Shown in pieces: positions 34,341 to 45,911 of a stretch of 64,000 bases of DNA (position 1 is its first letter; the number at the start of each line of letters is the position of its first letter). The DNA comes from Marchantia polymorpha subsp. ruderalis. Lineage: Eukaryota > Streptophyta > Marchantiopsida > Marchantiales > Marchantiaceae. Location: the NCBI GenBank assembly GCA_037833965.1, contig AP031358.1, positions 1,000,001 to 1,064,000 on the forward strand, given 5' to 3'. Below the pieces are notes generated by a model. The model had not been told where the DNA came from. It made no database searches and was given only the letters and a program-made list of their open reading frames with translations. The position numbers and the translations under genes were made by a program.

Positions 34341-37300
34341 CTAGTTGCCGGAGGGTGCTTGGCTCTGAGATGTACCCATCTTGCGGTTGGGCGAGCCAAC
34401 AAACTCTGGGCCATCATGGAACACACCTATCAACCGGTGTTTCGGTGGTGGAGGGTGGGAACTTGCAGTTGCTCGCTTATGTGGGGGTGGAGGAGGTGAG
34501 AAAAAGGGAGACGGATGCAGCCACGATTGATATAATGGAGGAGGGGGATGGCTTGCAGTTGCTGGGTGTGATGGAGGAGGAGGTGCAGATTCTGGCTTGG
34601 ATGGGGGTGGAGGAGGTGAGAAAAAGGGAGACGGATGTAGCCACCATAGATATGGTGGAGGAGGGGGATGGCTTGCAGTTGCTGGGTGTGATGGAGGAGG
34701 AGGAGGAGGTGCAGTTGCTGGCTTGGATGGGGGTGGAGGAGGTGAGAAAAAGGGAGACGGATGCAGCCACGATTGATATAATGGAGGAGGGGGATGGCTT
34801 GCAGTTGCTGGATGTGATGGAGGAGGAGGAGGTGAAGTTGCTGGATTGGATGGGGGTGGAGGAGGTGAGAAAAAGGGAGACGGATGTAGCCACCATAGAT
34901 ATGGTGGAGGAGGGGGATGGCTTGCAGTTGCTGGGTGTGATGGAGGAGGAGGAGGAGGTGCAGTTGCTGGCTTGGATGGGGGTGGAGGAGGTGAGAAAAA
35001 GGGAGACGGATGCAGCCACGATTGATATAATGGAGGAGGGGGATGGCTTGCAGTTGCTGGATGTGATGGAGGAGGAGGAGGTGAAGTTGCTGGATTGGAT
35101 GGGGGTGGAGGAGGTGAGAAAAAGGGAGACGGATGTAGCCACCATAGATATGGTGGAGGAGGGGGATGGCTTGCAGTTGCTGGGTGTGATGGAGGAGGAG
35201 GAGGAGGTGCAGTTGCTGGCTTGGATGGGGGTGGAGGAGGTGAGAAAAAGGGAGACGGATGCAGCCACGATTGATATAATGGAGGAGGGGGATGGCTTGC
35301 AGTTGCTGGATGTGATGGAGGAGGAGGAGGTGAAGTTGCTGGATTGGATGGGGGTGGAGGAGGTGAGAAAAAGGGAGACGGATGTAGCCACCATAGATAT
35401 GGTGGAGGAGGGGGATGGCTTGCAGTTGCTGGGTGTGATGGAGGAGGAGGAGGAGGTGCAGTTGCTGGCTTGGATGGGGGTGGAGGAGGTGAGAAAAAGG
35501 GAGACGGATGCAGCCACGATTGATATAATGGAGGAGGGGGATGGCTTGCAGTTGCTGGATGTGATGGAGGAGGAGGAGGTGAAGTTGCTGGATTGGATGG
35601 GGGTGGAGGAGGTGAGAAAAAGGGAGACGGATGTAGCCACCATAGATATGGTGGAGGAGGGGGATGGCTTGCAGTTGCTGGGTGTGATGGAGGAGGAGGA
35701 GGAGGTGCAGTTGCTGGCTTGGATGGGGGTGGAGGAGGTGAGAAAAAGGGAGACGGATGCAGCCACGATTGATATAATGGAGGAGGGGGATGGCTTGCAG
35801 TTGCTGGATGTGATGGAGGAGGAGGAGGTGAAGTTGCTGGATTGGATGGGGGTGGAGGAGGTGAGAAAAAGGGAGACGGATGCAGCCACGATTGATATGG
35901 TGGAGGAGGGGGATGGCTTGCAGTTGCTGGCTCTGATGGGGGAGGAGGAGGAGGTGCAGTTGCTGGCTTGGGTGGGGTTGAAGAAGATGTTAACCGACTT
36001 ACAGGAGGAGGGGGAGAACTTGCAGTTGCTGGCTCTGATGGCGGAGGAGGAGGAGGTGCAGTTGCTGGCTTGGGTGGGGTTGAAGAAGATGTTAACCGAC
36101 TTACAGGAGGAGGGGGAGAACTTGCAGTTGCTGGCTCTGATGGGGGAGGAGGAGGAGATGCAGTTGCTAGCTCGGGTGGGGTTGAAGAAGATGTTAACCG
36201 ACTTACAGGAGGAGGGGGAGAACTTGCAGTTGCTGGCTCTGATGGGGGAGGAGGAGGAGATGCAGTTGCTGGCTCGGGTGGGGTTGAAGAAGATGTTAAC
36301 CGACTTACAGGAGGAGGGGGAGAACTTGCAGTTGCTGGCTCTGATGGGGGAGGAGGAGGAGATGCAGTTGCTGGCTTGGGTGGGGTTGAAGAAGATGTTA
36401 ACCGACTTACAGGAGGAGGGGGAGAACTTGCAGTTGCTGGCTCTGATGGGGGAGGAGGAGGAGATGCAGTTGCTGGCTGGGGTGGGGTTGAAGGAGATGT
36501 TAACCGACTTACAGGAGGAGGGGGAGAACTTGCAGTTGCTGGCTCTGATGGCGGGGGAGGAGGAGGTGCAGTTGCTGGCTCGGGTGGGGTTGAAGGAGAT
36601 GTTAACCGACTTACAGGAGGAGGGGGAGAACTTGCAGTTGCTGGCTCTGATGGGGGAGGAGGAGGAGATGCAGTTGCTGGCTCGGGTGGGGTTGAAGAAG
36701 ATGTTAACCGACTTACAGGAGGAGGGGGAGAACTTGCAGTTGCTGGCTCTGATGGGGGAGGAGGAGGAGATGCAGTTGCTGGCTCGGGTGGGGTTGAAGA
36801 AGATGTTAACCGACTTACAGGAGGAGGGGGAGAACTTGCAGTTGCTGGCTCTGATGGGGGAGGAGGAGGAGATGCAGTCGCTGGCTCGGGTGGGGTTGAA
36901 GAAGATGTTAACCGACTTACAGGAGGAGGGGGAGAACTTGCAGTTGCTGGCTCTGATGGCGGGGGAGGAGGAGGTGCAGTTGCTGGCTTGGGTGGGGTTG
37001 AAGGAGATGTTAACTGACTTACGGGAGGAGGGGGAGAACTTGCAGTTGCTGGCTCTGATGGGGGAGGAGGAGGAGGAGATGCAGTTGCTGACTTGGGTGG
37101 GGTTGAAGAAGATGTTAACCGACTTACAGGAGGAGGGGGAGAACTTGCAGTTGCTGGCTCTGATGGGGGAGGAGGAGGAGGTGCAGTTGCTGGCTTGGGT
37201 GAGGTTGAAGAAGATGTTAACCGACTTACAGGAGGAGGGGGAGAACTTGCAGTTGCTGGCTCCGATGGGGGCGGAGGAGATGATGCTTCAGGTCCAGGAG

Positions 37301-38114
37301 GAGGAGAAGAAGTAGGAGTGGTAGTGCTTTCTACTGACGGTTTCGACGGAGACGGAGAACGTGGTGACTCGGCGGCAGGTTGAGATGGAGGAGAGCTTTC
37401 AACTGGTGCCTGCGCTGCAGTGGGAGGAGAAGGTGAAGCGGATGCGGATGCAGCAGGACTTCCAACTGGTGCCTCGAACTGTCTACTAGTCGAAGTCTCA
37501 CTCGGTGGAGTCCTTGGTTTTGGAGTTGAACCGCTGGCCTGCAAAGGGGTGCCCTGTGCAACTGCAGTAAGAGGGGAAATCGATGAACTTGTAGAAGCAG
37601 GAGGGGGAGGACCCATTTCATTTTCTGGTGCAGATTTCGGTGAAACCGTGACAGACGTCGGAGGAGAACTACCTCTTGATGGGTACCGGGGAACTTTTGG
37701 TAGCTTTTTGAAAATGTCAGTGATATTGGGAAATGAAAAAGTGGGAAATATGGGCACGAACTTTCTTGCAGGAGGGGGAGGAGGAGAACGAGCTGCTGAT
37801 GGAATCTGGGGAAGCTTAGGCAGCGGATGTTTGAAAGAATTCCTGGGAGGAGGAGGAGGAGTGGGTGGAGGGTGAGATCCGGTAGTAAAAGCAGGCTTCA
37901 AGCAATGGTAGATGGCACATGGTAGAGCGCCAGGAAGAAAAAATAATGGTCTCCTTGACGTCATAATCCTCTCACCTCGAAGGTGAGGGGACACATCTGA
38001 GCCGGCATCCAACTCTCGCATCGCTCTTGCCGATGCAGAAGGTAGGAGCGTCATAGTGTGTGCCAGTCCCAAGAGAAGCAACCAAAGCATAACTGACTTC
38101 ATTTGAACGGCCAT
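34341..38114 (-). CDS. Giant secreted Pro-rich, extensin-like repeat protein (paralog group member 3)
   Basis: Single-exon frame of 1257 residues from ATG 38112-38114 (MAVQMKSVMLWLLLLGLAHT, a clear signal peptide). The open frame four codons upstream begins with GTG and is not used. After about 330 partly unique residues with PPPP clusters and FVPIFPTFSFPNITDIFKKL come 13 tandem 34-residue units (PPPPSEPATASSPPPP plus VSRLTSSSTPP), then five 83-residue units, each a pair with PYLWWLHPSPFFSPPPPP and LYQSWLHPSPFFSPPPPP. Ser-Pro4 runs and Tyr suggest a hydroxyproline-rich wall glycoprotein, arabinosylated on SPPPP and possibly crosslinked, although no classical YxY motif is present. Start context and signal resemble the 17-kb and 20-kb secreted proteins. 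Long open frames on the opposite strand come from the repeat composition and are not annotated. Confidence 0.82.
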   Translation of the reverse strand: MAVQMKSVMLWLLLLGLAHTMTLLPSASARAMRELDAGSDVSPHLRGERIMTSRRPLFFLPGALPCAIYHCLKPAFTTGSHPPPTPPPPPRNSFKHPLPKLPQIPSAARSPPPPPARKFVPIFPTFSFPNITDIFKKLPKVPRYPSRGSSPPTSVTVSPKSAPENEMGPPPPASTSSSISPLTAVAQGTPLQASGSTPKPRTPPSETSTSRQFEAPVGSPAASASASPSPPTAAQAPVESSPPSQPAAESPRSPSPSKPSVESTTTPTSSPPPGPEASSPPPPSEPATASSPPPPVSRLTSSSTSPKPATAPPPPPPSEPATASSPPPPVSRLTSSSTPPKSATASPPPPPPSEPATASSPPPPVSQLTSPSTPPKPATAPPPPPPSEPATASSPPPPVSRLTSSSTPPEPATASPPPPPSEPATASSPPPPVSRLTSSSTPPEPATASPPPPPSEPATASSPPPPVSRLTSSSTPPEPATASPPPPPSEPATASSPPPPVSRLTSPSTPPEPATAPPPPPPSEPATASSPPPPVSRLTSPSTPPQPATASPPPPPSEPATASSPPPPVSRLTSSSTPPKPATASPPPPPSEPATASSPPPPVSRLTSSSTPPEPATASPPPPPSEPATASSPPPPVSRLTSSSTPPELATASPPPPPSEPATASSPPPPVSRLTSSSTPPKPATAPPPPPPSEPATASSPPPPVSRLTSSSTPPKPATAPPPPPPSEPATASHPPPPPYQSWLHPSPFFSPPPPPSNPATSPPPPPSHPATASHPPPPLYQSWLHPSPFFSPPPPPSKPATAPPPPPPSHPATASHPPPPPYLWWLHPSPFFSPPPPPSNPATSPPPPPSHPATASHPPPPLYQSWLHPSPFFSPPPPPSKPATAPPPPPPSHPATASHPPPPPYLWWLHPSPFFSPPPPPSNPATSPPPPPSHPATASHPPPPLYQSWLHPSPFFSPPPPPSKPATAPPPPPPSHPATASHPPPPPYLWWLHPSPFFSPPPPPSNPATSPPPPPSHPATASHPPPPLYQSWLHPSPFFSPPPPPSKPATAPPPPPPSHPATASHPPPPPYLWWLHPSPFFSPPPPPSNPATSPPPPPSHPATASHPPPPLYQSWLHPSPFFSPPPPPSKPATAPPPPPPSHPATASHPPPPPYLWWLHPSPFFSPPPPPSKPESAPPPPSHPATASHPPPPLYQSWLHPSPFFSPPPPPHKRATASSHPPPPKHRLIGVFHDGPEFVGSPNRKMGTSQSQAPSGN
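34501..35890 (-). repeat. Higher-order 249-bp tandem repeat, five copies
   Basis: The marker AAAAAGGGAGACGGATG recurs at 34621, 34870, 35119, 35368, 35617 and 35866, exactly 249 bp apart. Each period is a dimer of 126- and 123-bp halves, told apart by GCAGCCACGATTGATATAAT versus GTAGCCACCATAGATATGGT. Adjacent dimers look nearly identical, which suggests recent amplification or homogenisation. Confidence 0.93.
35941..37290 (-). repeat. 102-bp coding tandem repeat, 13 copies
   Basis: The marker GTTAACCGACTT (one copy GTTAACTGACTT) recurs every 102 bp from 35989 to 37216, except for one 105-bp unit with an extra GGA at about 37070. All length changes are multiples of three, so the frame is kept. 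Confidence 0.93.
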
Positions 38115-38146
38115 CTCGATCACCTTCGCCCCACCAAATATCAGAA

Positions 38147-38218
38147 ACTGAACTGAACTAAACTAAACTAAACTGAACACCTGTGCACTAAACTTCTTCT
38201 GAAATTAGAAGTTTAGTG
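38147..38218. repeat. AACTA/AACTG pentamers and a 12-bp hairpin before the extensin-like start
   Basis: About six pentamers (AACTG AACTA) are followed by the perfect arms CACTAAACTTCT (38186-38197) and AGAAGTTTAGTG (38207-38218). They lie 30-105 bp upstream of the start codon, so in the 5' UTR or core promoter. Confidence 0.75.
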
Positions 38219-39945
38219 GCCTCCTGTTACACGCCCAGCACTTCGAGTGTTTAGATCTCATGTTTCTACAGAATGCAAATACTCTCTCCCTTACCTCGAC
38301 CTGTACCAAAGTCAAACTTTTTCCTCCATAACTTCGGCGTAAGTTGCAGAGTCTCTCCCCTAATAGTAGTGTCAAATTTTGGCTCTACATCTTCGATCGG
38401 TAATGCAGAATCCTTTGCCTCCACCACTTACTGCTCTCAGTCTTTTTTCATCTTCGACTTCTGCATAATCGGAAGCCGAAGGAGGGAGTGATTGATGTAA
38501 GAGTTAGCTGGTGGATGCTGCTGAATATGCCTTAATCTCTCGCTTAAATAGATCCCCGAGGGTTGGGAGTGTACGCACCTAACCTAGCAACAAAATACAT
38601 GCAGGAGCCTAACCTCCTCAGAGTCTGCATATATTTTCTTGCACCATCAATCCCACCTTACAGCTTCAGGTTCAAGGTCCACTCGAATTTGGTGGTATTT
38701 AGTAGTCACCGGGAATTTCTGATCCACGATTTCAATCGGTGACAGTCTCGCTATTTTGGGGTTAGCTTCTGGTCATGATGATGATGATGATCTGACTGTC
38801 AAAGCATTGAAATAAGATGGTTGTTGGCGGGGCTATGTGATCGGAGTATGGACTGAGGATATTCGCCCTCAATGCAGATGGTCGAAGTAGAAAATCGTCG
38901 CTGGCATGCACTAATGGTCACCTCCGCCTTGAGAAACCTTCTCCGTCGTTTATTAGAGAGATTGGCTCATTGTTGCTTCGACTTCTACAGTGATCAGCAA
39001 TCTGGATATACCAGCTACCATTAATACCTCTGCTACCTAAATTTTTCACATCTACAGGCTCTCCAACGATCCTATGAAAGCAATTTGATTGATTGATTGA
39101 TATATGAAGGAGGTGTGCTTTTCAATCAAGACTTCATGCGCTGCACTCAAATTTGAGGGTAGGCTGGAATTGTGAAGTGTGTCGATAGGAATGACGTGTT
39201 TTGCAGTCCGCAAGCCAATTCTGATTCCCAGTCCCAGAGAGATTTCATGATAAGTGAAGTCGAAGCTCTAAATAATTAGAATTATCTCAATAATATTGAC
39301 AGATGATTCATGATAATTCATTCAAAATGATAAACAATAGTGAACCCACTGTTGTTCAATATTTGGACAAAACCAAGAGATGGGTCATAATATTGAATCT
39401 GACCAATTTTTGGTGAAGCAAAAATCATGAAGAGTATAATATGATTAGATGATGCAGAAAAATTCGTTGACCTGATTAACAGACGTTTGTGATGATTCTA
39501 TGCTCGGAAGCCGGTTCGAGGTTTGCAGCTTAATGTTCAGATCCGGTTTCTTGCTGAGGTTGGATCCGATCAGGATCTGTCGGTGGATAATGGACTTCGT
39601 TTTACTTTTCTGCTGAAGGTCTCCTTGAATAATAATAATGCACAATCTAAAATCCTTGAATCCTACCACCGACAAAATTCATCCGGCGCGCTCTTGGACT
39701 GTTTAGCTTAGCTAGATTTTTGGCTCTGCGGGTTTGACTATGATAGCTTCGAGATTCGAGCCACCAAGTTTATGGGGAGACATGTAATGAATAATTCACA
39801 TGTGACATGGAAATGTAGCTCCACGAGATTGTTGGTAGTAGGAATTAGGCTATCTGAAATGTGACCTCTTACAAGGCAGAAAGAAAGAACCACGCATGGA
39901 TTAGCAGATTGAATGTCAAACAAATTTGAATCAAACTTTGAATTT
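38219..39945. other. Intergenic region upstream of the extensin-like gene
   Basis: No supported gene. Small simple repeats only: a short GAT run near 38775 and GATT units near 39090. Confidence 0.5.
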
Positions 39946-40370
39946 AGTAGTTGCAACGCAATAGAGGCTAGAACAACCCGAGCACATAGTCAAAGCGCAG
40001 GAATGTCTGTCGAGGGGAGGGCCTGTAAGAGATACGTATCATGAAAGCATGCACTCTCATTTTCGCACATCTTTTAGATTTTGGCGTGCTTTGCTTTGTA
40101 CGACTTATTGCTTATTCTCAACATACTAATCCATGCACTGTTGATCCAGTAGTTGCAAAGCAATAGAGGCTAGAGCAATGTAAGAGAGGCTAGAACAACT
40201 CGAGCACATAGTCAAAGCCCAGGAATGTATGTCGAGGGGAGGGGCTGTACACTATACATATCATGAAAGCATGCACTCTCAATGTCACACCTCTTGTACT
40301 CTTTGGCGTGCTTTGCTTTGTACGGCTTTTTGCTTGTTCTCAACATTGTCAATCCATGCACTGCTGATAA
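39946..40370. repeat. Two-copy tandem duplication, 202-bp period
   Basis: Copies begin at 39946 and 40148 (AGTAGTTGCAA). They share GCAATAGAGGCTAGA, GAGCACATAGTCAAAGC, TATCATGAAAGCATGCACTC and TTGGCGTGCTTTGCTTTGTA, and end at AATCCATGCACTG.TGAT. The second copy has a small internal duplication of AGAGGCTAGA.CAA. About 88 percent alike by eye. Confidence 0.9.
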
Positions 40371-42971
40371 TATCTGGCATTTGCTTATTATCAGTTCTCG
40401 ACATCGGAGAGTAGTCCAATATGTTGATTCTATTTTTTTACAATTTTTAGGAATTTTTCAACTGAAATGTACACTTCTCTAGTCAATTATTTAATTCATG
40501 AAAAACAAACAATTTACTCTCATTCGTTCCGTCATTGTTGATTGTACTGTTTTGATCAACATCTATTTTGTGCGCATACGAAAATTAGTGAAGAATGCAT
40601 TTATTCTTCAACATCGGAAAACCATATGCCGTTGTACTTCAGTTGTCTATGTGAGCACATGAATGCTGACGTCATCAGTCAAGCAGGAATAATCACGCAT
40701 GCTTTCGATGGATCTGAAATCTGAGAAAGTGTAAAAGGTGTGTTTTTCCTGTACAGAGTCACTTCAAACACGGAATACTCTACATCTTTTTTGGGAAATG
40801 TTTTCGTCTGTATGGCAATGGCAAAAATATATTTTTAGGCCAACATGGAGGATGTTCAACGGTGGTAATACTTGCTTCGTCGTGGTGCGGCTTCGGTTAA
40901 AATCACTAGATTTGTAATAAAGTGTTATTCTTGAAAATCATAAGATACGATTCAGAATTCCGGGAGATCACCGTTCTCCTTCAGTAGCGACATTTAAAAT
41001 AAGACTTTCACTTGAACATATCATTTGTGTTCCCCGGTTTTCAGAAATCAGCCACTTTTTCAAGACGAGCTATTGAGTTCTCGTCTCCCAATTTCTCACA
41101 ACCGCGCAGGACAAAATGATCATTTACTCACGCTTCGTCAGAGGGACGGAGATTTTGGGGAAGACCTGATTCGTAGGTACTTCTCTCCCTGAAGAAGGAC
41201 ATTGTGTGAAAAGTTATCATCTCTCCAACTGGTAAAATGTATACGCATCCAGGCATTGCCAAGCAGACAGTCAAATATGCTATGAATCACAAATAAGTGA
41301 CCCTAAATACAACTCCTATTGCATGATCTATAATACAAGCTCTGACCTTTGAGTAGGAATGGCCCAAGTGTTTTATCCAGATCATATTTCCGTTGAAAGG
41401 AACTATTAACATTCAAAGAGAGGAGATGGGAAGAACTTATGGGCTGTGGTTCAAAAGAGGAAGATGGCAAGCTTCAAATTCTCCCATTTGAATATCAGCT
41501 GACTTTTCCAAAGCAGGACTTCATGTAATGTTGTCTTTCTCTTGTATTATCTACCGTACTTATCGAGTACCTTTGAGAGATAGTTGGTGTACGCTTGTAA
41601 ATGGTCTGTTGCTACTGCTGGAGTGAAACTTTTTGCACCATGAAATCGGGCTTTTGCCAAGTGCCTGATATCCATTAACTTTTCAGTAGAGACCCGGGTT
41701 CTCGAGTCGAGCTTTCCTTGCACATTCAATACTATTCAATCACTTTCGAGACAGAAGGGCAACTGACCAAGTTGCGAAGACACCATGCTGGACCCAAGGC
41801 GGCTTCCGTATAAAAAACTCAACACTATCTTGGCAAACAAGGCATCGGTGTTGGTTCCGAGGAGAAAATTCCTCCAAAACCTTGGTGGTTGGTACTTCCA
41901 TTAGTTTGTGCTGCTTCTTAGACACCTCACAGCTAAGATCTGCCGGTCTCGGTTAGTAAGACTATCTTGCTGTTTGATTCCTGCTGAAAACTGGAAGGTT
42001 GAAGCCATCTACTCACACCCCAGCCTCGTATACTGGATGGAATCATTCTAAACTAGTCCAGACGAGGCTCTTCTGGAATGACAAAGTTAGTAAGCTTCTG
42101 AAAGTGAGAACGGGTTTCGTTCAGGCTTCAAGAAGGGTATGCATTCGACAGGAGGCATGTTCGATTAAGAATCAAAGATATTGCTAGTAAGGAAGGAAGG
42201 ACTGTGGGGAGTTATCAGTCTTCACATTCTTTTTGCTTGGCTAGTAATCAGGGCAGTCTTGTGGGGTGCAGCATTCTTGAGTTGTGTATCGTTCCTAAAC
42301 ACCACATAAAACTGAAAGCTTTTTGGTGTCTGGATTCTCAAATCTCCACATACATTACTCATGGCCTTTCGGTCTCTAGTAAATTTTAGTTTAAGATTAT
42401 GATCTCTATGTATCAAAGGGCCTCGACAAGAGAGTACTATATCTGTGTTGAATTTGTACTTACAACTGTATACTTCCTTTGAGACAAAGCCAACAGCAAA
42501 AATTATTTAGAGATATTTCCTCACAAGAAGCAGTCATATGTTCCGTGCAGACTCAAATCATCTCTATAATTTAAGATGTCAAGTAATTTCTTTCAGCAAA
42601 AGGACAGTTATTTTTCAACATTTCTGTGGATGATGTTAGACATGGTATTCAAGAGGTCTGTGCAGAGCCTGAGTTTCTGTATGTACAGCTACCTTTTACT
42701 CGTGGAAAACAGCCGTAAAGGAGCCTGGATCAAGTGAAGTAGTTCATTATATGGTAGGTTGTATCCAATGTTAAATTGACCAGAACAGTACGGCGGAAAA
42801 AAATTGAAGACACTATACTGTTCTGAACCTTTAAAACTCTATCAGATGTTTAGTACTCTCACATAGTGGGCCCTGTTTCAGGTACGGCAGCAAGACCAGC
42901 GGATTCTATTTACAATAAGGAATGCTTGCGTTTACTGTAAGACAAACCTAATCTGTACGCTTTAGCATGGT
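40371..42971. other. Intergenic region, no supported gene
   Basis: Open frames are 60-65 codons long at most and resemble no family I know, including two minus-strand frames at 41547-41925. No RNA gene or repeat was seen. Confidence 0.5.
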
Positions 42972-43445
42972 TTCTATTGCAATCTGACCACTTCATATTA
43001 CTGTTGATTTGCACCTGAAACGTTATGTTACATCCTTTTCTAAGAGAACTTTAGGCTGATCGGAACCTCAGGCTCTCCTGTTCATGTTTGAATGTACGTA
43101 ATTCAGAACAAGATTCCATCTGTGGGCTCAAATGGCAAGAATGGAATTAAAGTTTGATATATATGCTAGATTCTCTTTACTTTCTTAATGTCCTCATTTC
43201 CTCGCTTCTATTGCAATCTGACGAATTCATATTACTGTTGAATGGCACCTGAAACATTTTGTTACATCCTCTATTAACAGAATTCTCGGCTCGTGGAAAC
43301 CTCGAGCTCTCCTGTTCATGTTTGAATGTATGTCATTCAGAACAAGCTTCCAGCTGTTCTTTTCCAGCTGTGGGTTCAAATGCCAACGATGGAATTAGAG
43401 TTGATATAATTGGTAAAGTCTCTTCACTTTCTTAATCTCCTTGGT
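42972..43445. repeat. Two-copy tandem duplication, 234-bp period
   Basis: Copies begin at 42972 and 43206 (TTCTATTGCAATCTGAC). They share TTCATATTACTGTTGA, TGTTACATCCT, GCTCTCCTGTTCATGTTTGA and TTCAGAACAAG. The second has a short local duplication of TTCCAGCTGT. Confidence 0.9.
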
Positions 43446-45911
43446 TCCCTGAATTCTCGTTTCTAAAGAACTTGCTCCGCTATGAGCTCTACTATGATCT
43501 CCACAGTGAGGTCGTAGCTGAAGAAATCTTAGAAAAGACATATCTAGGCAGTGCACATATCTGCTAACCTTGCGCTGAATGCTCTCTACTCCACTCTAAG
43601 AAAGATTGCAGGTACACGTGTGGACCGTGATATGAGATCTGGTGCTTTTCAAAGGGAGATCGCGTGCCGCTCTCGTCAGTTTGTACACTGAAGTATACGA
43701 CGTATACGAGATTTCGACTCTGTGGGTTCCGCGTACATTCCAATCTTCTCTGAATTTTAGATGTCGAGTGTTGTCTTTCATGTACAGAAAGGATGCTGTC
43801 GACTTTCATCAATTCGTAAGCTGATCCCAGGCTTGTGAGCCAAGCTGCCCAGTATTTTTTATTATCAGCAGATTAAAATCAGCTGGAACAGGTGACTGGA
43901 TTTGAAGTGGTGAACTGGATAAACATTGGGAATATTGTTAACAGCTGTTACCTTGATTCTACTCTGACTCGAACTCTCTTATATTCTAGCTCTGACAAGA
44001 AATCTCTGACATTCAAAGCCTTAATACGTCTTGCATCAACAGGGACATCAATTCGGTAAGCAGTCACTGCCGGAGTGCAGTCGTTTGACTGCTCGACAGA
44101 AGATTGTAAAATGAAATGGACTCCCCAGTTTAATACTGTTCCATGTTTGAAGATTCCGGTAGGATCAAAGAAAGCCGACTTGCTTGCCAAAGCTTGCCAA
44201 AGGTTGTAGTATAGAGACGTGGAGGACGGTGATTCCCTGGGCTGGAACTTTTTCCCTTCCTGCCTTTTGCTCGTCAAATACGGCTACCCAAGAGATGTGC
44301 TGTGCAGTGGAGACGCTTATACAGGAAGAGTAAAGCTCCTCGAGAACATGTGTGACTGCTGTAACGTCGCCGCAGAGTCGCCGCAGGAAGCACATTCCCT
44401 CGAATATGACCATCAACAGGTCCACACTGGTCAGATTCAGGAACTGTCCCTCTCCAAGGGCGCGCCAAGCTGTATCTAAAGCCGGAGCTGCGATATCTCC
44501 ACTTCAGACTTGCCTTCAGTAAAATCTGTTCCATGATGAAAAAGCTGCTCCGCATTAGCCGATTAGGCTGGCGAACATCGGCAACGATGCACCCTCCGCA
44601 CTGGTCGGAAAGTACACACTGATTTACTGTCATCTGTTTCATGGATGTCAATTCATGTGGTCCAGACATGCTTGTGTCATATTAGGCTGAGCACTCCACC
44701 ATGGCCACGAGTGATCATCAGCCCAGCAGACAGTGCAGTCCCATGGCGTATTTTCTCCCAAAATCCTTCCCATCCACAGATGCACTTATTTGGCAGTTTT
44801 CAATGCCAAACTGCGTGGTCAATATTGCGAGACAAGAGAGGAAGCTCGTTATGAAGCTCCTGGAGCTTGCTTCCCCTAAGAGAGAGAATCAATTCGTGTG
44901 GAAGAATTCGTGTATTTACGTCGCAGTGAGTGTGGAGAGATCATAGGAAGAAGGGAATCACCAAACCCTGGAGAATGTCGGTCCATGCACAGTGATTGCT
45001 GATTTTAGCCTGACAGGAAAAAACTTACCCAATCAAAAGTCCACGGCCACAATCGAACAGTCGCCAAATTTGCGGTTCAAGCCATCTTTCTCCCAACCGA
45101 CTGCCTGTAACACCGGCAGCCTTCGAGCACATTCGCAAGCTACGCACCGAAGGAGCCAGAGCACTGTGGTGCGAATCTAGAAGCATTGCTCGGGTCCAAT
45201 CAGAGAACGGAAACGAGAACATGCCAGTGAAAGCGACGGCGCCGCAGGTCGGGCCTGGAGATTTGGACCGGACATGCAGGCGGGCATTCAGCAAAACGTC
45301 GATGTGGTCGAGCAGTTTTTAGCTTTCTCCCTGCACGTCCAGGTGTGCAAGGCATGCCACTGGCCTTCCGGCCTGCTTGACGATGAGGCCGCAGACGCCA
45401 TCGACGATACCTGCATATACTGCGCCTTCAAATCTTACGAACGCCCTCATTCTCGACACTATCGTAATCTCACGTCGCACCCCACGATCGACTGGTACTT
45501 CCTGCTCATCGTCCGAAATCGGAGGTTAAAATTACACAACACTCAACAACTTCTCACGAACTGTCGTTTTTACTGCGGGAATTTCGGACTTTCTCTGGCC
45601 CTGAGCAGAGAACTACGATGAATTTGTTTCTCCTTCCAATCCCCTTAGACTCATTTCACATTTGTGCCAAAGGTTAAACTCGAGATTGTGAACCAGGAAA
45701 TTGTTACATCTGACAGACTTACACAATCAAGTTTCGATTACCCTCTTCTGAGAGATTCCGGATCTTTGTCCGTGGACTTCTGTCTATAAGTGTGGAGAAT
45801 GGCGGATGGCGATTCTCAGTTCAAACTGGCTCTCGTAGAATCATTCTCCTCGTTGAGAAGAAGGCCTTTGGGCTGCCCAGAGAGAGAAGAAGAAGGAGTC
45901 GGAGACCAGTC
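43446..45911. other. Intergenic region upstream of the pectate lyase
   Basis: Gene-like base composition from about 43950, with several open frames of 80-130 codons on both strands (43948-44277 -, 44274-44669 -, 45274-45621 +). I recognise none and see no consistent splice structure. A TATA-like CTATAAG lies at about 45784, 128 bp before the pectate lyase ATG. Confidence 0.5.

Noticed and set aside
34355..37315. 986-codon plus-strand open frame opposite the extensin-like gene, plus 349-codon (+) and 470-codon (-) frames in the same array
   Set aside because: The array has a 3-bp-multiple period and few T/A combinations that make stops, so several frames stay open at once. Only the minus frame with signal peptide and SPPPP motifs is biologically sensible.
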